DNA of 60,044 nt from Pseudomonas avellanae BPIC 631 (GTDB taxonomy: Bacteria > Pseudomonadota > Gammaproteobacteria > Pseudomonadales > Pseudomonadaceae), in the NCBI RefSeq assembly GCF_000444135.1, contig NZ_ATDK01000257.1, forward strand, positions 1-60,044, given 5' to 3'. Each line of letters opens with the position of its first letter. Position 1 is the stretch's first letter. Position numbers and translations under genes: made by a program. The notes beneath the pieces were generated by a model. It ran no database searches and was not told the origin of the DNA. It worked only from the letters and a program-made list of their open reading frames with translations. Shown here in pieces: positions 44,514 through 53,005 of the stretch.

Positions 44514-45794
44514 TCAGCGAAACGCAACAGATGAGACACACGCGCGATACAGCAGCCCGGTCAGCATGCGCAAACCGTTGCGCATGTCCTGATCGCTGGT
44601 GTATTCGGCTTCGTTGTGAGAAACGCCATTGCTGCTGGGGATGAACAGCAGGCACACCGGATAATGGCGGTTCAGGCTGATCGCATCGTGGCCGGCGACG
44701 GTCATGCTGTCGGTGGTCGACAAGCCCAGCTCGGTGCCTACGGCGTGTGCCAGTGCCGCAAACCGGTCATTGAGCCTGGCAGGTGCTCGCAGTACGCTGC
44801 TTTCCACTTCAAAACCGGTCATGGTCTTGTCGGCGATGTCATGCAGGCTCGCATCCAGGCGCTCTGCCGCCACCCTTAGCAGCTCGACGTCGCGGGAGCG
44901 GTATTCGATCAGCAGCGACACTCTGGAGGGCACCACATTGGGCGAGTTGGGGTAAACCTCGATACGCCCGACCGAGGTGTGCATCTGCAGGCCGTGCAGC
45001 CCGGCTTCTTCGCGCACCGCAATGATCGTGTGCGCAGCCGCCAGCAACGCATCGCGGCGGGCGGCCATGGGCGTTGGGCCGGTATGATTCTGCTCGCCAT
45101 CGAAGCGTACCCGGCGCTTGAGTGCCGCCCAGGTTTCGCGCACCACGCCGATGGCGGTCTGGCTGGCTTCCAGACCAGAGCCCTGCTCGACGTGAATTTC
45201 GACGTACCCGGCAATGGCCAGATCGAACTGATCACTGCCCAGATAGCCGATGGCCTGCAGGGCGTCCTGAAGGCGGATGCCGTCCCCGTCGCGACTGTCC
45301 CAGGCGGCCTCCAGCGCCAACGCACCGGTAAATACACCGCTGCCGATCAGACTCGGCTGAAAACGTGCGCCCTCCTCGTTGGTCCAGTTGACCACCGCCA
45401 GGTTGCAGGCCGGGATTTCACCGCGCTCGCGCATCTGCCGCGCCAGGCTGGACACCGCGACGGCACCTGCAAGCACACCGTAAACACCGTCAAAGCGCCC
45501 CGCGCTCGGCTGGCTGTCCAGGTGTGAGCCGCACAGCAGGTAGGGCGCGTCAGGGTCAAAGGTCATCAGGCCGAACAGATTGCCGATCGCATCAACGCGC
45601 ACTTCAAAGCCGTGCTGTTCAAGCCAGCCACGAAATAGGTCGCGTACCTGACCATCTTCAGCCGAGGCAGACAGCCGATGCAGGCCGCCGGCCGATGTCG
45701 CGCCAATGGCAGAGCTTTGCCGAAACAGTGCTTCAAACGCCGCCAGATCAGCGGCGCTCGGCTCGATCAGCTCAGGGATAGAGGGTATCGACAT
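44514..45794 (-). CDS. Zn-dependent amidohydrolase (N-carbamoylase/allantoate amidohydrolase type)
   Basis: A 426-residue M20-fold hydrolase. The metal site is visible as GSHLDSQPSAGRFDGVYG, NEEGARF, the YVEIHVEQG glutamate/histidine and PSSNGVSHNEAEYT. GEQNHTGPTPMAARRD is the dimer-domain motif. Family members cleave ureido or carbamoyl amides. ATG 45794 has GGAG upstream and overlaps the DeoR gene by 23 bases. It is a likely key enzyme of this catabolic operon. Confidence 0.9.
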   Translation of the reverse strand: MSIPSIPELIEPSAADLAAFEALFRQSSAIGATSAGGLHRLSASAEDGQVRDLFRGWLEQHGFEVRVDAIGNLFGLMTFDPDAPYLLCGSHLDSQPSAGRFDGVYGVLAGAVAVSSLARQMRERGEIPACNLAVVNWTNEEGARFQPSLIGSGVFTGALALEAAWDSRDGDGIRLQDALQAIGYLGSDQFDLAIAGYVEIHVEQGSGLEASQTAIGVVRETWAALKRRVRFDGEQNHTGPTPMAARRDALLAAAHTIIAVREEAGLHGLQMHTSVGRIEVYPNSPNVVPSRVSLLIEYRSRDVELLRVAAERLDASLHDIADKTMTGFEVESSVLRAPARLNDRFAALAHAVGTELGLSTTDSMTVAGHDAISLNRHYPVCLLFIPSSNGVSHNEAEYTSDQDMRNGLRMLTGLLYRACVSSVAFR

Positions 45795-46530
45795 GATCTT
45801 TCTCCAAACGTGTGGCGAATTCGTCGGATAACGGGCGATTGGTGACCAGCGTAGTAATCGCCGCAAACGGCAAGGTATTGATGAACGTGCGGTGGCCGAA
45901 CTTGCCGTCGTCGGCCAGCACGACGCTGCGCGTGCAGTGCCTGACCAGCGTCCTGCGCAGCATGGCTTCGGGCTCCTGGTAATCCATCAGGCCGAGGTCC
46001 AGGTCTATACCGCCGATGCCCATGAACGCGATGTCGTAATGAAACTGCCGGGCGAAATCCAGGGTGTGCGGCCCGATCAAGGCATTGTCGGTACGCCGCA
46101 CATCGCCGGGTGCAACCAGCACCTGATTGTCGCTCTGGTGCGATATCAACTGGGCGATGTCCAGCGAATTGGTAATGATCTTCAACTGGCTGAAACGGGT
46201 CAGTTGCTGGGCCAGCGCCAGCGTCGAAGTGCCCGTGTCGAGAAAGATCGCCATGCCCTCGGTGACCAGTTGCGCCGCGCAGGTAGCAATACCCGCCTTG
46301 GCCCGCGGCTTGAGCCGACTGCGCTCCTGCAAGGGCAGTTCTTCGCTGGACCGGGGCAGAATTGCGCCGCCGTGAATACGCCGCAGCCTGCCCTCTTCCT
46401 CCAGGTGCTTGAAGTCACGGCGGATGGTTTCTTCGGACACGAACAACAGTTGCGCCAGGTCCGACGCCTTGACCCGCTGCTGCTGAGCGAGCAGGCGCAT
46501 GATTTCGTCCAGTCGTGGCTGATTGAGCAT
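45772..46530 (-). CDS. DeoR family transcriptional regulator
   Basis: A 252-residue protein with an HTH at about 2-58 (LLAQQQRVKASDLAQLLFVSE then IRRDFKHLEEEG) and a DeoRC sugar-phosphate sensor domain (DTGTSTLALAQQL, TNSLDIAQ, FMGIGGID). DeoR sensors usually bind phosphorylated molecules, which fits the two kinases in the same operon. ATG 46530 is chosen for family length. ATG 46596, two bases after the amidase stop, is an alternative. Confidence 0.88.
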   Translation of the reverse strand: MLNQPRLDEIMRLLAQQQRVKASDLAQLLFVSEETIRRDFKHLEEEGRLRRIHGGAILPRSSEELPLQERSRLKPRAKAGIATCAAQLVTEGMAIFLDTGTSTLALAQQLTRFSQLKIITNSLDIAQLISHQSDNQVLVAPGDVRRTDNALIGPHTLDFARQFHYDIAFMGIGGIDLDLGLMDYQEPEAMLRRTLVRHCTRSVVLADDGKFGHRTFINTLPFAAITTLVTNRPLSDEFATRLEKDHVDTLYP

Positions 46531-46598
46531 AGGGGGGACATTCCGTTGCAAAGTAAAGCCTCCGGTCGGCTGCCGCGCAGCATCGGCGAGCGTCATGT

Positions 46599-47999
46599 TT
46601 ACTGCCCCAACATCGGCGGCAGACGCTGATCCCACGGCGCTATGGCTTCCACAGCGGCACAGAATTGCAGCACATGAGCATCGGCAAAACGTGGCCCCAC
46701 AACTTGCAGGCCGATGGGCAGCCCTTCAGTGCTCCAGCCGCACGGCAGGTTGGCGGCCGGGTTGCCGGAAATGTTGAAAGGATAGGTAAACGGCGTCCAG
46801 CGCGCCCACGGCAACGCGCTGTCCTGCCCGGCGTAGCCAGCAGGCGCTACGTCATCGGCTGCAAACGGCAGAATGGGCAGCGTGGGCATGATCAGCAGGT
46901 CGTAATCTTCAAACAGCGCGTTCACCTGATTGGCAAAGGCCGCGCGCTGCTGCATTGCCTGCAGATAATCACCCAGGCCGTAGCGCGCCGAGTGCCGGAT
47001 CAGTTCGGCAAAGCCCGGATCGAGTTGATCCAGCTGTTGCTCAAGCGCTTTGCCGTAAGCGATGCCACGGCCTGCGACCCACAACGTCTCGAACGTCGCC
47101 AGCGGGTCCTGCCAGTCGAGTGTCAGGGTGCTTACCGTGACCGGCAGCGACCTGGCGATAGTGGCCACCGCTGCTTCGACTGCCGCCGCGATTTGCGGGT
47201 CGACCGGGGTGTCGAACAAGGTCGGACAATAGCCGATACGCAGCGGCTTCAGCGGCTGGTCGCAACGAGCCAGAAAGGACTCGTCGGGCGCGGGCAACGC
47301 CTGATGATCCAGCGGGTCAGGCCCCGAAAGAACATCGAACAGCAATGCACTGTCGCGCACAGTTCGGGTGATCGGCCCGGCATGGCTGAGCATCTCGGTG
47401 GCCGACCAAGGCCAGGTCGGGATACGTCCCAACGTACCCTTGAGGGCAAACGCGCCGCAGAACGATCCCGGTATGCGCACCGAGCCGCCACCGTCGGACC
47501 CCAACGTCGCAGGGACCATGCGCGCTGCCACGGCAATCGCCGAACCGGAGCTGGAACCGCCGCTGGTCAGCGTCGGGTCCCATGGGTTACGGCCGTTACC
47601 AAAGACCCGCGAGGTACTGGCGCCGGTCCAGCCAAATTCAGTGGTTGCGGTCTTGCCCAGAATAATAGCGCCAGCACTCTTGAGACGCCGGATGATCGGC
47701 GCGTCTTGCGCGGGCACGGCGTCCAGTGCGGTCAACGAGCCGCGTGTAGTGCGCAACCCGGCTGTCGAAAACAGGTCCTTGATACCAAAAGGAATGCCAT
47801 GCAAAGGCCCACGAGGCTTGCCGCGCTGCAGCTCTGCGGTCATGGTCCAGGCTTGCTCGAGCGCGGCTTCGGCGTAGACATCACCAAACGCGTTGAGTGT
47901 GGGATTGTGGGTTTTAATGATTGAAAGGCACAGCTCGGTCAGACGTATCGGCGTCATGCACCCCTTGCTGACCAGTGCGGCAGCTCCAATCACGGTGGG
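46599..47999 (-). CDS. Amidase (amidase-signature family)
   Basis: A 466-residue enzyme if started at ATG 47999. The Ser-cisSer-Lys triad is seen as GIKDLFST (Lys), TSGGSSSGSAIAVAARMVP (cis-Ser) and DGGGSVRIPGSFCG (nucleophile Ser). It hydrolyses an amide. The frame is open to 48113 and ATG 48086 is also possible. It is the first gene of the leftward operon; DeoR follows within 70 bases. Confidence 0.88.
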   Translation of the reverse strand, partial: PTVIGAAALVSKGCMTPIRLTELCLSIIKTHNPTLNAFGDVYAEAALEQAWTMTAELQRGKPRGPLHGIPFGIKDLFSTAGLRTTRGSLTALDAVPAQDAPIIRRLKSAGAIILGKTATTEFGWTGASTSRVFGNGRNPWDPTLTSGGSSSGSAIAVAARMVPATLGSDGGGSVRIPGSFCGAFALKGTLGRIPTWPWSATEMLSHAGPITRTVRDSALLFDVLSGPDPLDHQALPAPDESFLARCDQPLKPLRIGYCPTLFDTPVDPQIAAAVEAAVATIARSLPVTVSTLTLDWQDPLATFETLWVAGRGIAYGKALEQQLDQLDPGFAELIRHSARYGLGDYLQAMQQRAAFANQVNALFEDYDLLIMPTLPILPFAADDVAPAGYAGQDSALPWARWTPFTYPFNISGNPAANLPCGWSTEGLPIGLQVVGPRFADAHVLQFCAAVEAIAPWDQRLPPMLGQ

Positions 48000-48261
48000 C
48001 ATGGACGACGGCGTTGGCTCAATCAATGTAGATACCTCTGCGAAAAGCTCAGGCGAAAAGCCCGGCGTGAACGACTGCCAGTGCATTACAGTCAGCTGCC
48101 CCTGACGAGTCAAGTGGGTTTTGTTGGATATTTTGAATTTGTGGTTTTAAATTTTGTAACAGCACCGTCGCAGTGCTGAAAAACGGTCAAAACCGTACAA
48201 CGCCCAATTGCGGTGCGCAGTGAAAGCAGCAAAAGGCGAGATGCTCGATGGCCTGTAAACC

Positions 48262-48287
48262 AAAAACAGCGCCACTGTCTGGCGCTG
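48262..48287 (-). terminator. Terminator of the serralysin-like gene
   Basis: On the minus strand CAGCGCC-agacagt-GGCGCTG is followed by TTTTTGG. It lies about 40 bases beyond the protease stop codon. The rest of 48000-48323 has no supported gene. Confidence 0.78.
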
Positions 48288-48323
48288 TCTCTGTGGTGCA
48301 GCTCAGTCACTCAAACCAAGCGA

Positions 48324-49931
48324 TCAGACCGCCAGGTCGGTGGCATGGGACTCTGTGACGCCTACCAGCTGAATCTGAAAATCAGCATGCAGATCGCCAT
48401 TGACGTTGCCAGACAGCACGTGGTCGGCAAAGCGCAGTTGGCCAGCCCCGGTGAACTCGCCGCTGCCAATGAAGCTGAAAGCATCAAGGGCTTTGGTGTC
48501 CACGTTGGCATCCATCTTCAGGAAGCAGAGCTTGTCGCCCTGCTGGCTGTTGAAGTCTGTGATGATATCGCTGGCCGCGCCTTTGCCGATCTCTGCCAGG
48601 TCGTTGAACACAAAACGGTCAGCACCGGTGCCGCCCGTCATGATATCTGCGCCCAGGCCGCCCACCAGCTTGTCATTGCCAGCGCCGCCAAAGATCACGT
48701 TGTTCGCGTCGTTACCGGTCAGGGTGTTGTTGCGATCATTGCCCAACAGTGTGAACTCGCCCTCGCCTTTGAGGTGGACATTTTCAAAGTTGGCCAGGGG
48801 GCCTGCGTTCAGATCGATCACCGCAGCAGTTGCCGACGTGTTGTCGTAGGTGATCTTGAGCGTGTCGACGCCTTCGTTGGCCTTTTCCTGAACCAGTGCC
48901 AGCTCGTCTGCCTGATCAATGACGTAGGTATCGTTACCCAGGCCGCCGATCATGATATCCAGACCGCCACGGCCATCCAGTACGTTCGCCAGATCGTTGC
49001 CGATCAGCGTGTCGTTGAAGGCGGAACCAATGGCGTTTTCAATGTGCGCGCCATAAGCAATCGCCAGCCCGGAGTTCATCAGCGTCGGGGCATCAGGGTT
49101 ATCGTTGTAATCCAGAAAAGCCTTGCCGATGGTGCTGAACTCACCCTCGTTAAGGTTGATCTTGACGAACGACGCCTGATTGCTGGCATCGATCGTGTCC
49201 TTGCCGCCCGCGTCCCAGATGGTCTCGAACACCGATTGATCGGGCGCCCACTTATAAACGTCATTGCCGGTGTGATAGCTGTTATTGGCACCGTAGATGA
49301 ATTGCATGGCCGCTACATCGAGCAACATCGGCGTGGTGGGCATGAAGCTGTAGTTGTTGGTGTAGCTCATGATGGTGTAGCGGGCGTCTTCGAATTTGGC
49401 GTCAAGCAGGACATCGTTGTACTGCGTGCCTTCAAACGAATGCTTCAAGCCGAGCGCATGACCCGTTTCGTGCATGAACGTCAGGTAATCATCAGTACCT
49501 TTCGCGGGATCCGCAGCATTGACTTTAGGCCCGATCCAGACATCACCGGATCTGCCGAGCGTGCCGGGCGCATAGGCCTGACCGTACTCAAGGCTTTGCA
49601 GGCCCTGGAAACCGCCGAAACGGATGTCTCCGACATTGTCGGGCGTATCTTTTACTTCAGTGAACGTAATGTCCGCCACTGCGCTCCACGCACCCAGCGC
49701 GCTTCTCGCGGCAGCCGCCTGGGCATCGGTCAATGAATAGGCATCGCCGGGTTCCTGAGAGCGGCTGTAATCGGTGGCGTAGACCGAGTCTGCGGTATGA
49801 AAGCTGTAAGTCAGGTGGGTACCGGTCGCATCGCCTAGCCAGAAAGGTCCCCACAACAGGCTGGTGACTCGATCGTCGGCAGATCCCTCGGGCAAAAGTT
49901 CGGCAGGGCTTGAATCGTTAGGGCCGGGCAT
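48324..49931 (-). CDS. Serralysin-like RTX metalloprotease (M10B)
   Basis: A 535-residue secreted protease with no N-terminal signal. Zinc site HETGHALGLKH is at about 154-164 and the Met-turn IMSY near 188. A C-terminal beta-roll follows with RTX units (GGLGNDTYVID, GNDANNVIFGGAGNDKL, GGLGADIMTGG) and a terminal DFQIQLVGV type I secretion tail. These are the alkaline protease/serralysin features. No prtDEF-like exporter or Inh inhibitor lies next to it, so export must use a system elsewhere. ATG 49931 is favoured because GGAG lies 8 bases before it; ATG 49937 is two codons earlier. Confidence 0.93.
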   Translation of the reverse strand: MPGPNDSSPAELLPEGSADDRVTSLLWGPFWLGDATGTHLTYSFHTADSVYATDYSRSQEPGDAYSLTDAQAAAARSALGAWSAVADITFTEVKDTPDNVGDIRFGGFQGLQSLEYGQAYAPGTLGRSGDVWIGPKVNAADPAKGTDDYLTFMHETGHALGLKHSFEGTQYNDVLLDAKFEDARYTIMSYTNNYSFMPTTPMLLDVAAMQFIYGANNSYHTGNDVYKWAPDQSVFETIWDAGGKDTIDASNQASFVKINLNEGEFSTIGKAFLDYNDNPDAPTLMNSGLAIAYGAHIENAIGSAFNDTLIGNDLANVLDGRGGLDIMIGGLGNDTYVIDQADELALVQEKANEGVDTLKITYDNTSATAAVIDLNAGPLANFENVHLKGEGEFTLLGNDRNNTLTGNDANNVIFGGAGNDKLVGGLGADIMTGGTGADRFVFNDLAEIGKGAASDIITDFNSQQGDKLCFLKMDANVDTKALDAFSFIGSGEFTGAGQLRFADHVLSGNVNGDLHADFQIQLVGVTESHATDLAV

Positions 49932-50418
49932 CGGCATTGCTCCAGAAGAGTACGGACGTTAGTGATTGACCAAAGACCCTTACAGGGCAGTAAAGATCGT
50001 CGGACAGTTTATTACATAACAGGCACAATTTGGACGCAATAGGTTACAACTAAGCTATTCCTGTGCGACGCTGCACAAAATAAACGCCCTCGAACTTCTT
50101 ATTACAGGCGTACTTCAATTGTTATTGCGCCCATCATTTTAAACGCACGCCGTTAAAGCAGTATTCAAGGACCGGGGTACGAAAGCGCCGGATGATCATC
50201 CGGGCGGCCTGCGGAACTTGCGCAGGCCGGATCGCTGTCATTGATGTACGCGGCACTACTGCGTCGACTGCCCACCTTTCAAACGGTTCAGGGTCCGCAA
50301 GGCGCGCAGGGTTAGAGCCCCGCTTGCGCGTGTTTATTTATGCGTTATGCACCTTGCTGCCCTCTACGAATCATAGGCATCATAAGACCTTATTTTTACC
50401 TGATCGCGGTGCGCCCCC
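49932..50418. other. Intergenic region without supported genes
   Basis: About 490 bases between the divergent protease and histidine kinase genes. It must hold both promoters. I see no clear sigma boxes, riboswitch or operator. The segment 50040-50160 is richer in A+T than its flanks. Confidence 0.5.
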
Positions 50419-51735
50419 ATGACCCACCACCCTGCGCCACTTCCCGCCAGCGAGGAAGATCGAGTCCTGTCGCTTGAGCACCTGAAGATACTGGACAGCG
50501 CTCCCGAGCAAGACTTCGACGATATCGTGCTGCTCGCCACCACGCTGTGCGATGCGCCTATCGCCCTGGTTTCGCTGGTTGACCGGGAGCGCCAGTGGTT
50601 CAAGGCCTGCATCGGCCTGGACGTCAGAGAAACCCACCGCGATCTGGCATTCTGTGCGCACGCCATCCTGGAGCCTTCCGATGTGCTGGTGGTGGAAGAT
50701 GCCACCACTGACCCTCGCTTCAAGGAGAGCCCGCTGGTGCTCGGCCCTCCTTACATCCGGTTCTATGCAGGCGCGCCGATTCGCAACGATTCCGGCCATG
50801 CGCTGGGCACCGTGTGTGTGATCGATATCTGGCCGCGAGTCCTGACCGAGCAGCAGCGCCTTGCACTGCTGGCACTGGCGCGACAGACCGCCGCCTTGAT
50901 GCAATATCGCCTGCTCACAGAACAACGTGATCAACAGGCTGCGCAACTGGCGCTGGAACTCGACAATGCGCAGCGTCAAGGCCAGAGCACTGAACAGAAC
51001 CTGCGCGACTCGCAGCGAATGTCGTCGCTGGGCATGCTCACAGCCAGCATTGCCCACGACTTCAACAACCTGCTGCAAGCGCTGAGCGCCAGCCTGCAAC
51101 TTACCCGCATGCGCGCGCGGCGGCCGTCAGACGTCGAGACGTTCAGCGATGCTGGCCTGCAAGCCGTGGAACACGGCCGCAAACTGGTTACCCGCTTGCT
51201 GAGCAGCGTCAGCCAGGACGGTCCGGAACTGATCTGCATCGATGTCAGTGAAAAACTTGATGCCGCCCGAGACCTGCTGCAGCGCTCGGCAGCCGATCAA
51301 CTGGAACTGTCGTTCGACCTGCGCGCACGGGGCTGGGGCGTTTTGTGTGTCGAAGCACAGTTGCACACCGCAGTGTTGAGCCTTCTGACCAGTGCCCGTG
51401 ATGCCATGTCGGGGCCGGGCAAGGCCCACATCGCCACCCGCCTGGAGTCGGTCGAAGAGGATCCGCGTCTTCAGGATGGTGATTATCTGGTGCTCAGCGT
51501 GGCTGACGACGGCCCGGGCATGACTGCTGACATTCAAGAGCAGATATTCGACCCTTTCTTCACCAGCAAAAATTCCGGCCAGGTAACAGGTACGGGGCTG
51601 GCTCAGGTACAAGAGTTTGCGGTGGGCGCAGGCGGCGGCGTACGCGTGGAAACACTCCCGGGGGGCGGTACAACGCTGCATCTCTATTTGCGCATACTCG
51701 GCCAGATCAATGTGCCGAATGCGGCCCAGGGATAG
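50419..51735 (+). CDS. GAF-domain sensor histidine kinase with altered N-box
   Basis: A 438-residue soluble kinase. A GAF domain spans about residues 25-165 (FDDIVLLATTLCDAPIALVS, FCAHAIL, VVEDATTDPRF), a short coiled coil 165-200, then HDFNN phospho-acceptor H213, and an ATPase domain with DDGPGM (363-368), FFTSK and GTGLAQV. The N-box reads TSARDAM where relatives have NARDAM: Ser325 replaces the Mg-binding Asn. It may therefore bind ATP weakly or work mainly as a phosphatase or scaffold. No response regulator is encoded beside it. The start lacks a clear ribosome site. Confidence 0.88.
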   Translation: MTHHPAPLPASEEDRVLSLEHLKILDSAPEQDFDDIVLLATTLCDAPIALVSLVDRERQWFKACIGLDVRETHRDLAFCAHAILEPSDVLVVEDATTDPRFKESPLVLGPPYIRFYAGAPIRNDSGHALGTVCVIDIWPRVLTEQQRLALLALARQTAALMQYRLLTEQRDQQAAQLALELDNAQRQGQSTEQNLRDSQRMSSLGMLTASIAHDFNNLLQALSASLQLTRMRARRPSDVETFSDAGLQAVEHGRKLVTRLLSSVSQDGPELICIDVSEKLDAARDLLQRSAADQLELSFDLRARGWGVLCVEAQLHTAVLSLLTSARDAMSGPGKAHIATRLESVEEDPRLQDGDYLVLSVADDGPGMTADIQEQIFDPFFTSKNSGQVTGTGLAQVQEFAVGAGGGVRVETLPGGGTTLHLYLRILGQINVPNAAQG

Positions 51736-51785
51736 CTCGCGGTGATGCGCCACCCACGGCATTCCTCGCGGGATAATCTCAACTA

Positions 51786-51875
51786 TCGTGCGACGCTCTG
51801 CGTCGGCATGCCGTTCTGGACGCTCTGCGTCCGATCCTGAATGCGCGGCACAAATCTGTGACGCGCAGCGTCACG
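51786..51875 (+). repeat. Dispersed three-hairpin repeat, copy 2
   Basis: Same unit as 1-95, here with all three palindromes well formed: gcgacgc-tct-gcgtcg, ggacgc-tct-gcgtcc and gtgacgc-gca-gcgtcac. It sits between the convergent ends of the histidine kinase and a LysR gene. Confidence 0.75.
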
Positions 51876-51930
51876 AAATGCACTCCCAATCGACGCCATC
51901 CGGTGCATCGGCCCTTTCCCACGGCCTTCC

Positions 51931-52845
51931 TTAAGATCGGCCCTCCTGACCAACCCTCGCAGGCGCAAATAAATTCGCGTGCATAAAATCGATAAACACC
52001 CGCAAACGCACGGAAAGATGCTTGCTCGATGGCCAGAACAATCTGAAGCTCCCGGTGTGCAGGGTGTAGTCAGCCAATATCGGTACCAGTTCACCTTTGC
52101 GGATGGCAGAGGCCAACATGAAATCCGGCAAGCAGGTAATGCCCAGGCCTGCTCGCGCAACCTCGACAAGCACTTCGGTGGTATTGCACACCATGGTCTG
52201 CGGCAACTCGAAATCCTCGGACCCGGCCTCACGACGCAGCGGCCAGTGTTCAAACTTTCCGGAAGAGGGAAACTTGTGCTGCAAACAGGCGTGATTCACC
52301 AGATCGGCAGGCTGCTCAGGCAATCCATGCCGGGCAAAATAGTCCGGCGAGCCAACAACGCACAGCTGAAAACTGCCCATTCTTTTTGACATGAGCCTGG
52401 AATCACTCGGCTCTCCGGTGCGCAATACAACGTCAAATCCTTCGTCGATGATGTCGACCATACGGTCTGAGAAGTCGATGTCCAGTTCGATGTCGGGATA
52501 CGTGCGCATGAACTGGATAACGACCGGCATCACCAGCCCGAACACCAATGGCACGCTGATACGCAGCCTGCCTTTTGGCAGGTCTCGGGCGTTGCTCAGC
52601 TCCAACTGCGCGGCGTCCAGCTCTGACAGAATGCGCCTGCAGCGATCAAGAAATATCGAACCCTCGAGCGTCAAGGCAATGCTGCGCGTATTGCGATGAA
52701 AAAGCCGTACGCCCAGGCTCTCCTCCAGACGACCGATACTCTTGCCCACACCCGATGAAGAAATACCCAGCCGCTTGCCCGCCAGGGTAAAACTTCGTGT
52801 CTCCGTGACCAGCACAAACAGAGCAATGCTGCCGAGCGATTCCAT
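51931..52845 (-). CDS. LysR family regulator
   Basis: A 304-residue protein with an N-terminal HTH at 3-62 (FTLAGKRLGISSSGVGKSI, ESLGVRLFHRNTR) and a substrate domain of the PBP2 type (FDVVLRTGEPSDSRL, VCNTTEVLVEVARAGLGIT). It is divergent from the MFS gene at 53006 across 160 bases, so it probably controls the MFS-LLM gene set in response to a small molecule. Confidence 0.9.
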   Translation of the reverse strand: MESLGSIALFVLVTETRSFTLAGKRLGISSSGVGKSIGRLEESLGVRLFHRNTRSIALTLEGSIFLDRCRRILSELDAAQLELSNARDLPKGRLRISVPLVFGLVMPVVIQFMRTYPDIELDIDFSDRMVDIIDEGFDVVLRTGEPSDSRLMSKRMGSFQLCVVGSPDYFARHGLPEQPADLVNHACLQHKFPSSGKFEHWPLRREAGSEDFELPQTMVCNTTEVLVEVARAGLGITCLPDFMLASAIRKGELVPILADYTLHTGSFRLFWPSSKHLSVRLRVFIDFMHANLFAPARVGQEGRS

Positions 52846-53005
52846 TGCCTACTCCATTATTACGGACAGCCATGTCCTGAACGTTCGGAACATAAGCACT
52901 GTTTTTGTTTGCAGGCGCAACCCCTAATCTCCCCGCAGGGCAAGTGCCCTTGGATAACTGCGTGCAGCGCCGAAAAATCGCGCACGTCTCACAGGGAAAT
53001 TGCAC

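Noticed and set aside
48213..49736. 507-codon open frame on the plus strand
   Set aside because: Antisense to the serralysin-like gene, whose zinc site and RTX repeats are unambiguous; the Val/Gln/Asp-rich content mirrors the repeats.
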